The notes below the pieces were generated by a model. That model was not told where the DNA came from. It saw only the letters and a list, made by a program, of their open reading frames with translations, and made no database searches. A stretch of DNA of 47,188 bases from Planktomarina sp. (lineage in GTDB: Bacteria; Pseudomonadota; Alphaproteobacteria; Rhodobacterales; Rhodobacteraceae): NCBI GenBank assembly GCA_020630595.1, contig JAHDBC010000002.1, positions 113,664 to 160,851 of the forward strand, read 5' to 3'. The translations under genes and the position numbers were made by a program. Numbering within the stretch: position 1 is the stretch's first letter; every line of letters begins with the position of its first letter. This document shows positions 36,533 through 45,755 of the stretch, piece by piece.

Positions 36533-36592
36533 GTTTGACGAACCCCTTTTCAGACATGGGATGTAATCAACCGCGCCGCCCGGAACAAGCGC

Positions 36593-39196
36593 TTAGTACA
36601 GCCCACCCGACGACAAAGACCCAAACGAAGCGCGCGGCGCAATCGTCACGGTTTGCCCTGCCGAATTGGTGACCTGCTTGGCCTGTTCAGGTTCTTTGCC
36701 CCGTGAAAACAGTGGAAGGTCCGCACCCATTTCAAAGCCGCCGTCAAAGGTGACACCGAACAAGGGCTCTTCGCCTTCGCGGAAATATTCAGCCACGACA
36801 TGATCGCCCGTTGCGTCGTCTGGCAGCCGATCCCCGGTGAAGCGGTCAATCTTGATAAAGACACCGCCGTCGGGAACTTCGAATTCGCCGCCCCCGTAGC
36901 GTTTGATGGCTTCTTGCATAAAGCTGTTGAAGACCGGACCGCACATGCTGCCCCCGCCTGCCCCATCACCCAAGGGGCGCGGCGTATCATGACCGATGTA
37001 ACACCCTGCGGCGATGGTGCTGGAAAAGCCCACGAACCACACATCTTTGGCGTCATTGGTTGTTCCGGTCTTGCCTGCGATGGGCACAGGCAGGTTCACG
37101 GTTTTTTCCGCAGTGCCGCGTTCCACCACGCCCTGCATCATGGAGGTCAGCTGGTATGCGGTGATCGCGTCCATGATCCGTTCCCGGTTTGCAACAACGT
37201 TTGGCAAAAACCCTGCCTGCACCATGCGGGACTGACAGTCGTTGCAGATGCGCCGGTCATGCTGGAACACGGTGTTGCCATTGCGATCCTGCACACGGTC
37301 GATCAGGGTTGGTTGCACACGTGTCCCGCCATTGGCAAACATCGCATAGGCCGACACCATCTGATACAATGTCGTTTCTTCTGACCCCAATGACCCCGCC
37401 AAAACCGGGTTCATGTTGTCATAGACCCCAAATTTTTCCGCATATCCAGAAATCGTATTCATACCGACCTCTTGGGCCAGACGAATGGTCATCAGGTTTC
37501 GGGACTGTTCGATCCCGGTGCGCACGGGCGTCGGCCCATAAAAGCGGTTCGATGCGTTTTTGGGCCGCCACACGCCCTGGGGTGTGTTAATTTCGATAGG
37601 CGCATCGATAACGATTGTCGCCGGGCTATAACCGCTGTCCAAAGCTGCGGCATACACAAACGGTTTGAACGAAGACCCCGGCTGACGCTGGGCCTGTGTG
37701 GCGCGGTTGAACACCGAATGTTGGTACGAAAACCCGCCCTGCATTGCCAAAACGCGGCCAGAATTGACGTCCATCGCGACAAAGCCGCCCTGCACTTCTG
37801 GCACCTGTCGCAAAGTCCAGCGGATGAACGACCCATCGCTGTCGCTGACCATGCGGCGCACCAAGACAACATCGCCCACGTCCAGCAGATCGCCAGCCAC
37901 CTGGGCGCGCGGCCCAAGGGATCCATCGTCGCGCAGCTTGCGTGCCCATTGAACATCTTTTGCGGGGATGAAATGGCCGTCTGCGTCGTCTTCAACCCCT
38001 TCAATCCCGATGCGTGCGTCATTCGCCCCAACAGACAAAACAACCGCAGGATACCATGGCTGGTTCGTTTCAATATCGCGCGGCACGTTCACCTGCCGCA
38101 GGGCGACGCGCCAATCTGCCAAGTCTTCGGGTTCAATCGACCGGCGCGTGCCACGCCAAATGCCTTGGCTGCGGTCATAGGATTCCAATCCTGCGCGCAG
38201 GGCTTTGGCCGCAACCAGCTGCAGGTCAGGTTCAATGGTCGCCCGCACGGTGTAGCCGCCCGTGAAAAACTGGCCTTCGCCATAGTCGCGCGACAGCTGT
38301 CTGCGAATTTCATCCGTTGGATAATCCCGTGGCGGCAAGGAAGACCGGAAGCTTGGGAAATCGCCACCCTGCACCGTGCGCAGGGGTTGATCGACCGCCA
38401 TGTTGTAAGCGGCTTGTGTTAGATAGCCGTTTTCAAACATTTCCTTCAAAACGAAATTGCGCCGGGCGACAGCCCGGTCCCGCTGGCGGACCGGGTGATA
38501 CGTGGACGGTGCCTTTGGCAAAACCGCAAGATAGGCGGCCTCTTCCGGGGTCAGGTCGCGCAAGGGTTTGTTGAAATACGTCTGCGCGGCAGCCGCAACC
38601 CCAAAGGAATTCTGGCCCAGAAAAATCTCGTTCAGGTACAGTTCAAGAATGCTGTCCTTGTCCAGTGTGTCTTCAAGACGTGTGGCCAGCAGGATTTCCC
38701 GGATTTTCCGTTCACCTGTGCGCGATCCATCCAGCAAAAAGTTCTTCATGACCTGCTGGGTGATGGTCGATGCCCCGCGCAAATTGCGCCCTTGGGATAC
38801 GACCGCATCGCGCAACGCTGCAACCATCCCCCGGGGATCATAACCCGAATGGTTGTAGAATTCCTTGTCTTCTGCGGAAATGAATGCCGCCTTGACCAGA
38901 TCGGGAATTTCATCGGCAGGGGCGAACAGGCGGCGTTCTTCTGCGAATTCGTCAATGATCCGCCCTTCTGTGGAATAGATGCGGCTGATCGTTTTGGGGG
39001 TATAGCTGGCCAATTCTTCGTGGCTGGGCAGATCGGACCCGTAAACAGTGAACACGGCCCAGATCGCCAATGCCCCCATGATCGCGCTAAGCGTAAAGAA
39101 CGTGAACAAAGCACCGATGGACCGAAAGATCAGACCAAAAGCGCCTGAAATTCCGGAAACGATCCATTGCCCAAAAGTACGCAGATAAGATGACAT
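36593..39196 (-). CDS. mrcA: Penicillin-binding protein 1A (bifunctional)
   Basis: This 867-residue class A PBP has a transmembrane helix (about 25-48). The GT51 glycosyltransferase has AEDKEFYNHSGYD, GASTITQQVMKN and LYLNEIFLGQNSFGVAAAA. An OB-like insert follows, and the transpeptidase has SSFKPF (catalytic serine), SRN and KTGT. It polymerises and cross-links peptidoglycan at the inner membrane. I chose the ATG at 39196 (MSSYLRTFG); the longer reading would need a TTG at 39253. The C-terminal extension of about 90 residues after KTGT is normal for PBP1A. It follows the amidase gene by 70 bases. Confidence 0.95.
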   Translation of the reverse strand: MSSYLRTFGQWIVSGISGAFGLIFRSIGALFTFFTLSAIMGALAIWAVFTVYGSDLPSHEELASYTPKTISRIYSTEGRIIDEFAEERRLFAPADEIPDLVKAAFISAEDKEFYNHSGYDPRGMVAALRDAVVSQGRNLRGASTITQQVMKNFLLDGSRTGERKIREILLATRLEDTLDKDSILELYLNEIFLGQNSFGVAAAAQTYFNKPLRDLTPEEAAYLAVLPKAPSTYHPVRQRDRAVARRNFVLKEMFENGYLTQAAYNMAVDQPLRTVQGGDFPSFRSSLPPRDYPTDEIRRQLSRDYGEGQFFTGGYTVRATIEPDLQLVAAKALRAGLESYDRSQGIWRGTRRSIEPEDLADWRVALRQVNVPRDIETNQPWYPAVVLSVGANDARIGIEGVEDDADGHFIPAKDVQWARKLRDDGSLGPRAQVAGDLLDVGDVVLVRRMVSDSDGSFIRWTLRQVPEVQGGFVAMDVNSGRVLAMQGGFSYQHSVFNRATQAQRQPGSSFKPFVYAAALDSGYSPATIVIDAPIEINTPQGVWRPKNASNRFYGPTPVRTGIEQSRNLMTIRLAQEVGMNTISGYAEKFGVYDNMNPVLAGSLGSEETTLYQMVSAYAMFANGGTRVQPTLIDRVQDRNGNTVFQHDRRICNDCQSRMVQAGFLPNVVANRERIMDAITAYQLTSMMQGVVERGTAEKTVNLPVPIAGKTGTTNDAKDVWFVGFSSTIAAGCYIGHDTPRPLGDGAGGGSMCGPVFNSFMQEAIKRYGGGEFEVPDGGVFIKIDRFTGDRLPDDATGDHVVAEYFREGEEPLFGVTFDGGFEMGADLPLFSRGKEPEQAKQVTNSAGQTVTIAPRASFGSLSSGGLY

Positions 39197-39266
39197 CGCA
39201 CGCAGACCCGTATTGTTTGAAGCTGGTATATCTGGCGCCCGTGACAGCGTCAAAACACGAAAAAGA

Positions 39267-40472
39267 CTATTGGCGGATCAAAGCCGCATCCGCCGCATCC
39301 TGCACGACCCACAAATCCAGCCCAGCCACCAGCCCATCCACCAATCGCGCCCGCCCAGCGGGATCATTCAATTGCGCCAAATCACGCGCAGACGAAAGAA
39401 AGCCCAATTCGACCAGCACAGATGGAATATCTGCGGCCCTCAGCACGGCGAAATCCCCCTTGCGAATGGGCTTTGAATTGATCCGTGCCGATACGCTGTT
39501 CATCCCGTCAAGGATGGCCCGGGCCAAGGCATCTGATCGGGGGCGGGTTTCGCGGCGCACCAGATCCATCAGCACCTCTGCCACCTGATCGCCCTGCCCT
39601 GTGAAATCGACCCCGCCCAGAATGTCGTGGCGATCATGGCGTGCGGCCAATTTCGCATCCGCCTGAACGCTGGCGCTGTCTGACAGGGTGTAAAGCGTCA
39701 CGCCTTCTGCCACGCCTTCCAGCACCGCATCGGCGTGCAACGACAAAAACACGTCCGCCTGTTGGGCGCGCGCCACGGACAGCCGCCCTTCCAATCCAAC
39801 AAAATCGTCAGCATCGCGGGTCATCACAACTTCGTACCCGGCACGGCGCAGGGCATCGCGCAATTCGAAAGCGAACAACAGCATCAGGTCCGCTTCGGAT
39901 TTGCGGCCCCCATCTGCCCCCGGATCAACGCCCCCATGCCCCGGGTCCAGCGCCACGATCCATGGCCGGTCGCCGGTGTTGCGTTTTGGGCCGGACAAAT
40001 CGACCGCCCCCCCCGGTGCGGCACCGCCCTGTTCCAGCAGGGCATAGGCTGCAAATTCCTGCGCGGAAATCCCGGCCAGCACAATTTCGATCCGCGACGA
40101 TCCGGATTGCCCCGTTAGTTCGGCAGACACCACGCCCATCGGCTGGGCCAGGATCAGATCAAGCCATGTTTCCGTACGCCCACTGGCACCGGTGACAACG
40201 TCTGTCACAGTCTTGCCATCAGCCAACTGGGTCACATCAACCGCGTCAAAACTGGCGGCCCGAAACCGCACACGGACCCGATCCGGACCCGACACCAAAT
40301 CAACGGCATAAGGCACCGCGCGATCCATTTCGATCGACAGGGTCACCCGCCCAGACATGGACGTGCGCAATTCCACATCCAGCAGCCGGGACAATCCGGT
40401 CAGCTCTTGCGCAGACAGCGTGCTGGCAGAGCATAGCGCCAAAATCAAACCCAGGATCCACCGACGTATCAT
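39267..40472 (-). CDS. amiC: N-acetylmuramoyl-L-alanine amidase with AMIN domain
   Basis: This periplasmic enzyme cleaves stem peptides from glycan strands, for daughter-cell separation. The 401-residue protein has a signal peptide (about 1-21, ending LSAQ) and an N-terminal AMIN domain (about 22-140, SIEMDRAVPYAVDLV). The Amidase_3 domain has VALDPGHGGVDPGADG near 172, the FLSLHADA zinc-ligand motif near 248 and VLVELGFLSS near 362. E. coli-type amidases are activated by degenerate LytM proteins, and the NlpD-like protein at 12548-13696 is a candidate. It overlaps the aminotransferase by four bases. Confidence 0.93.
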   Translation of the reverse strand: MIRRWILGLILALCSASTLSAQELTGLSRLLDVELRTSMSGRVTLSIEMDRAVPYAVDLVSGPDRVRVRFRAASFDAVDVTQLADGKTVTDVVTGASGRTETWLDLILAQPMGVVSAELTGQSGSSRIEIVLAGISAQEFAAYALLEQGGAAPGGAVDLSGPKRNTGDRPWIVALDPGHGGVDPGADGGRKSEADLMLLFAFELRDALRRAGYEVVMTRDADDFVGLEGRLSVARAQQADVFLSLHADAVLEGVAEGVTLYTLSDSASVQADAKLAARHDRHDILGGVDFTGQGDQVAEVLMDLVRRETRPRSDALARAILDGMNSVSARINSKPIRKGDFAVLRAADIPSVLVELGFLSSARDLAQLNDPAGRARLVDGLVAGLDLWVVQDAADAALIRQ

Positions 40473-41605
40473 GCCAAATACGCCTTCAATCTGCGCAGAC
40501 CTTCAAGGATGTCATCGGTTGATCGTGCATAAGACAGTCTGATCATCTGGTGCCCCCGCTGTTGATCGAAATCGACACCGGGCGTGATTGCAAGCCCCGC
40601 TTTTTCAAGCACATCCGATGCAAATGCGACGCTGTCGTCGGTCAGGTGGCTGACGTCGGCATAAACGTAAAATGCCCCATCGGGTGCCGTAAATCGCGAA
40701 ATCCCCATGGCTGGCAGCTGTTCCAAAAGATGTGCGCGATTGGCCCTGTAAACATCAATGTTGGCATCAAGTTCGTCCCCTGCATCCATGGCCGCCAGTG
40801 CTGCGATCTGGCTTGCATGGGGTGGACAGATGAACATGTTTTGCGCCAACCGTTCCACCATGCGCACATGATCGGGCGGGACAACCATCCATCCAATGCG
40901 CCAACCCGTCATCGAAAAATATTTCGAGAATGAATTGATCACGTACACACGGTCCGTGACCGACAGCGCCGTTTCAGCAGGCGTTTCATAAGCGATGCCA
41001 TGATAAATTTCATCGGATATGAACGCCACGTCGTTGCGATTGGCCCAATCAGCCAAACGGGCAATTTCATCACGCGACAGGATTGCGCCAGTGGGGTTGG
41101 CCGGACTGGCCACCAAAATACCGGCCAACGATTGCCCTTCGAAATCTTGGGCAACAGGCTGAAATTTGTTGTCAGGCGACGTGGGAACATCCACCGGCAC
41201 CAAAGACAAAGCCTTAAGTATCTGCCGATAAGACGGATAGCCGGGCGCCCCGATCCCAACCCGGTCGCCTGCGTCAAACAGGGCCGTGAACGCCAACAAG
41301 AACGCCGCCGACGATCCAGAGGTCACAACGACCCGCCCCGGATCCAGATCAAGACCATACCAATCCAGATACAGCTGCGCGATCCGTTGGCGCAATTCCG
41401 GCAGTCCCAAGGCAACCGTGTATCCCAAGGCATCAGTGTCCATGGCCATATTCAACGCGTCGCGGGCGCCCTTGGGTGCGGGCGTGCTGGGCTGGCCGAC
41501 CTCCATGTGGATGATGTGGCGACCTTTCGCTTCCAGGCGACGCGCCTCTTCCATCACGTCCATGACAATGAAAGGATCAACCTGACTACGGGGGGACTGT
41601 TTCAT
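40469..41605 (-). CDS. Class I/II aminotransferase (aspartate aminotransferase-like)
   Basis: This 378-residue PLP enzyme of fold type I has VGQPSTPAPKGARDAL near 36-51, ASPANPTGAILSRDEIARL near 164-182, and the PLP-lysine region NSFSKYFSMTGWRIGW near 228-243. The natural amino acid or keto acid cannot be fixed from the sequence. I chose the ATG at 41605, with GAGG seven bases upstream, rather than a GTG two codons earlier. It is upstream of the amidase in a coupled pair and divergent from the M48 gene. Confidence 0.87.
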   Translation of the reverse strand: MKQSPRSQVDPFIVMDVMEEARRLEAKGRHIIHMEVGQPSTPAPKGARDALNMAMDTDALGYTVALGLPELRQRIAQLYLDWYGLDLDPGRVVVTSGSSAAFLLAFTALFDAGDRVGIGAPGYPSYRQILKALSLVPVDVPTSPDNKFQPVAQDFEGQSLAGILVASPANPTGAILSRDEIARLADWANRNDVAFISDEIYHGIAYETPAETALSVTDRVYVINSFSKYFSMTGWRIGWMVVPPDHVRMVERLAQNMFICPPHASQIAALAAMDAGDELDANIDVYRANRAHLLEQLPAMGISRFTAPDGAFYVYADVSHLTDDSVAFASDVLEKAGLAITPGVDFDQQRGHQMIRLSYARSTDDILEGLRRLKAYLA

Positions 41606-41658
41606 CTGCACCTCTGCTTAGGCCCTTGTGTGGCCGAAACAATTGGGAAGGGTCAATC

Positions 41659-42957
41659 ATGCGCAACGGATTAATTGCAGTCATGTGCGGTGTTTTGCTG
41701 GCAGTGTCGGCAACGATCAGCCATGCGATCACCATTCTGCGCGACCCTGATATTGAACGGGGCCTGAATGAATTGGCGCGGCCTGTGCTGGCCGCCGCTG
41801 GCTTGAACCCCGGGTCTGTCCGCATTTTGGTGATTGATGATCCGCGGCTGAATGCCTTTGTGATCGACCACAACCACATCTTTTTGCATTCCGGCCTGAT
41901 CATGCGCATGGAACGGGCCGCACAGTTGCAAGCGATCATCGCACATGAAGCGGCGCATATCACGAACGGGCATATCGGGCAGCGGTTGACCGCGCTGCAA
42001 CGGGCAAAAACGGCACAGGCGTTTGGCGTGTTGGTGGCGCTGGCCGCAGCCGCGGGTGGGTCCGGCGAAGCGGCTGGTGGCATCGCGGCGGGTGCAGCCG
42101 GGTCTGCGCAGGGCGTGTTTCGGGGTCACAGCCGCGCGGCAGAAAGTTCCGCCGATCAAAGTGCGTTTCGTTACCTGCAACGTGCGGGCATCGATATTAC
42201 TGCCATGGTGGAAGTGTTCGACCTGTTCCGCGGGCAAGAGGCGCTGTCTGCCGGGCGACAGGACCCATGGTTCAGAACGCACCCCCTGACCCGCGACCGT
42301 TTGCGCGCAGCCCAGGCTGCGGCAGCGGGGGCCACGCGTGCCGAAGAATCCAACACGGCGCGTTTCTGGTTTGCACGGATCCACGGCAAGCTGACGGCCT
42401 TTAAACGGTCCCCGGCGTGGACCTTGCGCCGGGCCACAGGTGATAGCGACATCGCGCTGATGCGTCAGGCCATCGCCCACCACCGGGGCGGCAACGGCCA
42501 AAACGCGGCATCTGCGATCAACCGATTGGTCAGCAAACGCCCGAACGATCCCTATTTTCGGGAACTGCAGGGGCAAATCCTGTTGGAAAGTCGAAATGTT
42601 TCAGGGGCCATTGCCGCCTATCGCGCCGCACACCAACTGGCCCCGCGTGACGCGCTGATCGCAGGCAGTTTGGGTCGCGCACTGTTGGCAGCCAATACCG
42701 CATCCAGCAATCGCGAAGCCTTGCGCATTTTGGAACAGGCCCGCGCGCGCGACAACCGCGATGGGCGCATTTTGCGCGATTTGGGCACGGCCTATGCCCG
42801 CGCGGGGGAACAAGGCAAAGCGATCCTTTCAGCGGCAGAGGCCGCAGCCCTGCGCGGCGACATGCGCACTGCGTCAAGCCAAGCGCAACGGGCGATGGGA
42901 TTGTTGCCGCGCGGATCCGTGGCGTGGCAAAGGGCGCAGGATCTGGCCCCCAGGTAA
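41659..42957 (+). CDS. M48 metallopeptidase with TPR repeats (BepA-like)
   Basis: This 432-residue periplasmic protease has a signal peptide (about 1-26), the zinc motif HEAAH near 97 (AIIAHEAAHITNGHIG), the third ligand in RAAESSADQSAFRYLQRAG near 168, and tetratricopeptide repeats over about 285-430. BepA-type proteases assist outer-membrane protein and LPS-translocon assembly and degrade stalled substrates. GGGAAGGG lies before the ATG at 41659; an in-frame ATG at 41626 is less likely because it would push the signal peptide inward. It is convergent with ispG, 16 bases apart. Confidence 0.9.
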   Translation: MRNGLIAVMCGVLLAVSATISHAITILRDPDIERGLNELARPVLAAAGLNPGSVRILVIDDPRLNAFVIDHNHIFLHSGLIMRMERAAQLQAIIAHEAAHITNGHIGQRLTALQRAKTAQAFGVLVALAAAAGGSGEAAGGIAAGAAGSAQGVFRGHSRAAESSADQSAFRYLQRAGIDITAMVEVFDLFRGQEALSAGRQDPWFRTHPLTRDRLRAAQAAAAGATRAEESNTARFWFARIHGKLTAFKRSPAWTLRRATGDSDIALMRQAIAHHRGGNGQNAASAINRLVSKRPNDPYFRELQGQILLESRNVSGAIAAYRAAHQLAPRDALIAGSLGRALLAANTASSNREALRILEQARARDNRDGRILRDLGTAYARAGEQGKAILSAAEAAALRGDMRTASSQAQRAMGLLPRGSVAWQRAQDLAPR

Positions 42958-42973
42958 CGGTGCCTGCGGGCGG

Positions 42974-44107
42974 CTATTGCGCGGCGTCTTGCGCGGTTTC
43001 GGCAAGCGCATCCAGTTCTGCGGCCTTGCGTTCCACCTGTTCGACAATGTGGTCAACCATTTGATCATTCGACATTTTATGGCTTTGCTTGCCGGCCAGA
43101 TACACCATGCCAGCCCCATTGCCGCCGCCGGTAAAGCCCACATCGGTCATCAATGCTTCGCCGGGGCCATTCACAACGCAGCCAATGATCGACAGCGACA
43201 TAGGCGTCTTGATATGTTCCAGCCGTTTTTCCAATGTTTCGACGGTTTTGATCACGTCAAACCCCTGCCGGGCACAAGACGGGCAGGAAATGATATTCAC
43301 ACCGCGGTGCCGCAGCCCAAGGGATTTCAGGATATCATATCCCACCTTCACCTCTTCCACCGGGTCGGCAGACAGCGACACGCGGATCGTATCCCCCAGC
43401 CCCATCCACAACAGATTGCCCAACCCGATGGCAGATTTGATCGTCCCCGACATCAGACCACCGGCTTCGGTAATGCCCAGATGCAGTGGTGCTTCGGTTG
43501 CGTCGGCCAGCTGTTGATAGGCTGCCGCTGTCATGAAAACATCGGACGCCTTCATCGAGATTTTGAAGTTCAAAAAATCATTGTCTTCCAGAATTTTGAT
43601 GTGGTTCAGTCCACTTTCCACCATCGCATCGGGACAGGGTTCACCGTATTTTTCCAACAGGTTCTTTTCCAACGATCCGGCATTGACGCCAATACGCATG
43701 GAACAGTTGTTGTCGCGGGCGGCTTTGATCACTTCGCGCACGCGGTCTTCGGACCCGATGTTGCCGGGGTTGATGCGCAAACAGGCTGCGCCTGCTTCGG
43801 CTGCTTCGATGCCGCGCTTGTAATGAAAATGGATATCCGCCACGATCGGGACCGGGCTTTCCTTTACGATTTCCTTCAGTGCCTTTGCCGAATCCTGATC
43901 CGGGACCGACACACGCACAATATCCGCACCGGCGTCTGCCGCAGCCTGCACCTGTGCGATGGTGCCTGGGATGTCGGTGGTGACCGTGTTGGTCATGGTT
44001 TGCACTGAAATCGGGGCATCCCCGCCCACGGGGACGGACCCCACCATGATTTGACGGCTTTTCCGGCGATAGATATTGCGCCACGGACGCACATGGTTGA
44101 TCGACAT
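42974..44107 (-). CDS. ispG: 4-hydroxy-3-methylbut-2-en-1-yl diphosphate synthase
   Basis: This iron-sulfur enzyme of the non-mevalonate isoprenoid pathway converts MEcPP to HMBPP. The 377-residue protein has [20 protein letters not shown] near 22-41 and [12 protein letters not shown]-like sequence near 60-71. The [4Fe-4S] cysteines are in [11 protein letters not shown] and [12 protein letters not shown] (about residues 270-320). It lies behind the rodZ-like gene, as in E. coli, where rodZ and ispG are also neighbours. The ATG at 44107 is the natural start; a hairpin lies between the two genes. Confidence 0.95.
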   Translation of the reverse strand: MSINHVRPWRNIYRRKSRQIMVGSVPVGGDAPISVQTMTNTVTTDIPGTIAQVQAAADAGADIVRVSVPDQDSAKALKEIVKESPVPIVADIHFHYKRGIEAAEAGAACLRINPGNIGSEDRVREVIKAARDNNCSMRIGVNAGSLEKNLLEKYGEPCPDAMVESGLNHIKILEDNDFLNFKISMKASDVFMTAAAYQQLADATEAPLHLGITEAGGLMSGTIKSAIGLGNLLWMGLGDTIRVSLSADPVEEVKVGYDILKSLGLRHRGVNIISCPSCARQGFDVIKTVETLEKRLEHIKTPMSLSIIGCVVNGPGEALMTDVGFTGGGNGAGMVYLAGKQSHKMSNDQMVDHIVEQVERKAAELDALAETAQDAAQ

Positions 44108-44161
44108 TGCGGACCTTCTGTCAACTTTGGTTTACAGATGGTGTAGCGCAGGACCGGGGCA

Positions 44162-44187
44162 AAGGGCAACGCTAGACCATTGCCCTT
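44162..44187 (-). terminator. Hairpin between rodZ-like gene and ispG
   Basis: AAGGGCAA (44162-44169) and TTGCCCTT (44180-44187) form an 8-bp stem directly after the rodZ-like stop. No T-run follows in the direction of transcription, so it may only weaken readthrough into ispG or stabilise the RNA end. Confidence 0.4.
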
Positions 44188-44192
44188 GCTAA

Positions 44193-45476
44193 TTATTGTG
44201 CGGCGACCACCGCTTCAAGCTGTTCCAACGCATTCTGCAACGCTTCGGTCCGTTCAGACTCTGGAATTTCAAGGTACCGTTCCTTAAGCGCGGCTTCGGT
44301 CAGTTCCACGCCCTTGACCAAACGTGTACCGGTGCCTGCTGGCCCATAGACCGCGCCATTGACTTGAAAATAAACAAAGCCCGACATGCCGACCCGTTCA
44401 ATGCGATAGGGCAGCGCCACTTCGGTCGGAATCACAAGGCGTTCGCCCGGTTCCATCGTTTGGCTGTAGATGATGTTGTTTTCGCCATCACGCACCTGCA
44501 TCCACGCACCGGTTGTGCTGAAAATGGCAAGTTCCTGCACCGGTTCGGCCAGCGCCGGTGCCAAAACCGCAGCGGCCAATCGTTCAGGCACATTCAAACC
44601 GGCCAGACCATCTGGCATTGGCGCAGATTGCAGCGACACGGTTTCCAAACCAACACTGTCCGGCAAGCGTGGGGTCAGGAATGACCCCTGCTGGTTCGGA
44701 TCAATGCGCGAAATGGGACCATCGCGGGGTGCGTCAAAGGTCGGCACGGATGGCGTTGGCGCATACAGTTCGGCCAACGTGATAACCGGGCGGGGTTCAG
44801 CACTTTCTGATGTGTCGACCGACGCGACCGCATCAGTGGTTTGTGGGGAAGATACGGATGGCCGCGGGGCCAGCGGATCCAGATCCGTCTGCGCCATGGG
44901 GGGTTGGTCGATGGGGGCAACAGTCACCTGCTGCACTTCCTGCACGACGCGATAAGCCCCAAAACCAAGACCACCCACCAGCAACAACAATATCAACGAA
45001 GACCCGATCGCCTTGATGTTAAGTTGCGACAACAGCGGTTCTTTTGGCGGAATGAAGGGCGTCGCACTGGCCTGCAGCGGATCAGGCCGCGCCGCAGCGG
45101 CGGCCGCCAAACGATCTTCGCGCGACATGCGGGCCGGCAACGCGCGTTCGGACATTCCGTGTACAGTGGCAAAGCCGCTTTCTTCGCAAAACTTGTCAAA
45201 CGCCCACTCCGGGTCAAGCGACAGATATTTTGCATAAGAACGCACGTACCCCGCGATAAAGCCGGGGGTGTCGAAAACAGATGGATCTGCGTCTTCGACA
45301 GCGGCGACATAGGCCGCTTTGATTTTTAGTTCGCGTTGAACATCCATCAGCGATTTGCCCATGGTTGCCCGTTCGCCACGCATCACATCGCCAAGCGTGA
45401 TTTCGAAATCGTCGAAACCTTTTTTGACGGCCTGCACGGATGCGGAATCTTTAGATGATGACGTCAGCCCCAGCAT
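44193..45476 (-). CDS. rodZ: RodZ-like cell-shape protein
   Basis: This 427-residue bitopic protein has a cytosolic helix-turn-helix (about 28-100, with GKSLMDVQRELKIKAAYVAA and the PGFIAGYVRSYAKYL block). A membrane helix follows (157-176), then a Pro/Thr-rich periplasmic linker, and a DUF4115 C-terminal domain (about 315-400, GAWMQVRDGENNIIYSQ). RodZ links the MreB cytoskeleton to the elongation machinery. The ATG at 45476 (MLGLTSSS) is preferred to one 17 codons upstream. The tail after the DUF4115 domain is long and acidic, unlike E. coli RodZ. Confidence 0.87.
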   Translation of the reverse strand: MLGLTSSSKDSASVQAVKKGFDDFEITLGDVMRGERATMGKSLMDVQRELKIKAAYVAAVEDADPSVFDTPGFIAGYVRSYAKYLSLDPEWAFDKFCEESGFATVHGMSERALPARMSREDRLAAAAAARPDPLQASATPFIPPKEPLLSQLNIKAIGSSLILLLLVGGLGFGAYRVVQEVQQVTVAPIDQPPMAQTDLDPLAPRPSVSSPQTTDAVASVDTSESAEPRPVITLAELYAPTPSVPTFDAPRDGPISRIDPNQQGSFLTPRLPDSVGLETVSLQSAPMPDGLAGLNVPERLAAAVLAPALAEPVQELAIFSTTGAWMQVRDGENNIIYSQTMEPGERLVIPTEVALPYRIERVGMSGFVYFQVNGAVYGPAGTGTRLVKGVELTEAALKERYLEIPESERTEALQNALEQLEAVVAAQ

Positions 45477-45702
45477 CAGTCTGCCCCATTTATTGTCGTT
45501 GTCCCCACGCACGCACGCCCGAGTCATGCGCCTCGCGCTATTGTTAACAGAAAAACCTGATGATTGGCAGTGTTTCCCTTGAATAACTGGGGAATATCGG
45601 CGCGTTTCAGCCCATAACTGCGATTGATTTTTGCCAAATCTTAAACGGATTGTTTGTCGTTGCTTTACAATCTGTTGGGCGCGTTTGTCATGGTGTATTC
45701 AT

Positions 45703-45735
45703 CTGGACCCCAGATGCAAAAATGCTAGGGTCCGG
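45703..45735. promoter_or_regulatory. Inverted repeat upstream of the M20 dipeptidase
   Basis: CTGGACCC (45703-45710) mirrors GGGTCCGG (45728-45735) with one G-T pair and a 17-base centre, ending about 20 bases before the start. The 279-base gap to the rodZ-like gene, which is divergent, holds this and a TTTACA-like hexamer. I could not assign a full promoter. Confidence 0.3.
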
Positions 45736-45755
45736 CAAAACGCAGGAGTTTGCAG

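Noticed and set aside
37472-38422. A 316-codon open frame opposite the PBP1A gene
   Set aside because: It mirrors the codon pattern of the transpeptidase and OB region. No independent start signal or domain.
42761-44008. A 415-codon open frame on the plus strand
   Set aside because: It lies antisense to ispG, whose iron-sulfur and substrate motifs are complete. The antisense translation is rich in His, Gln and Phe and has no recognisable domain, as expected from complementary high-GC coding sequence.
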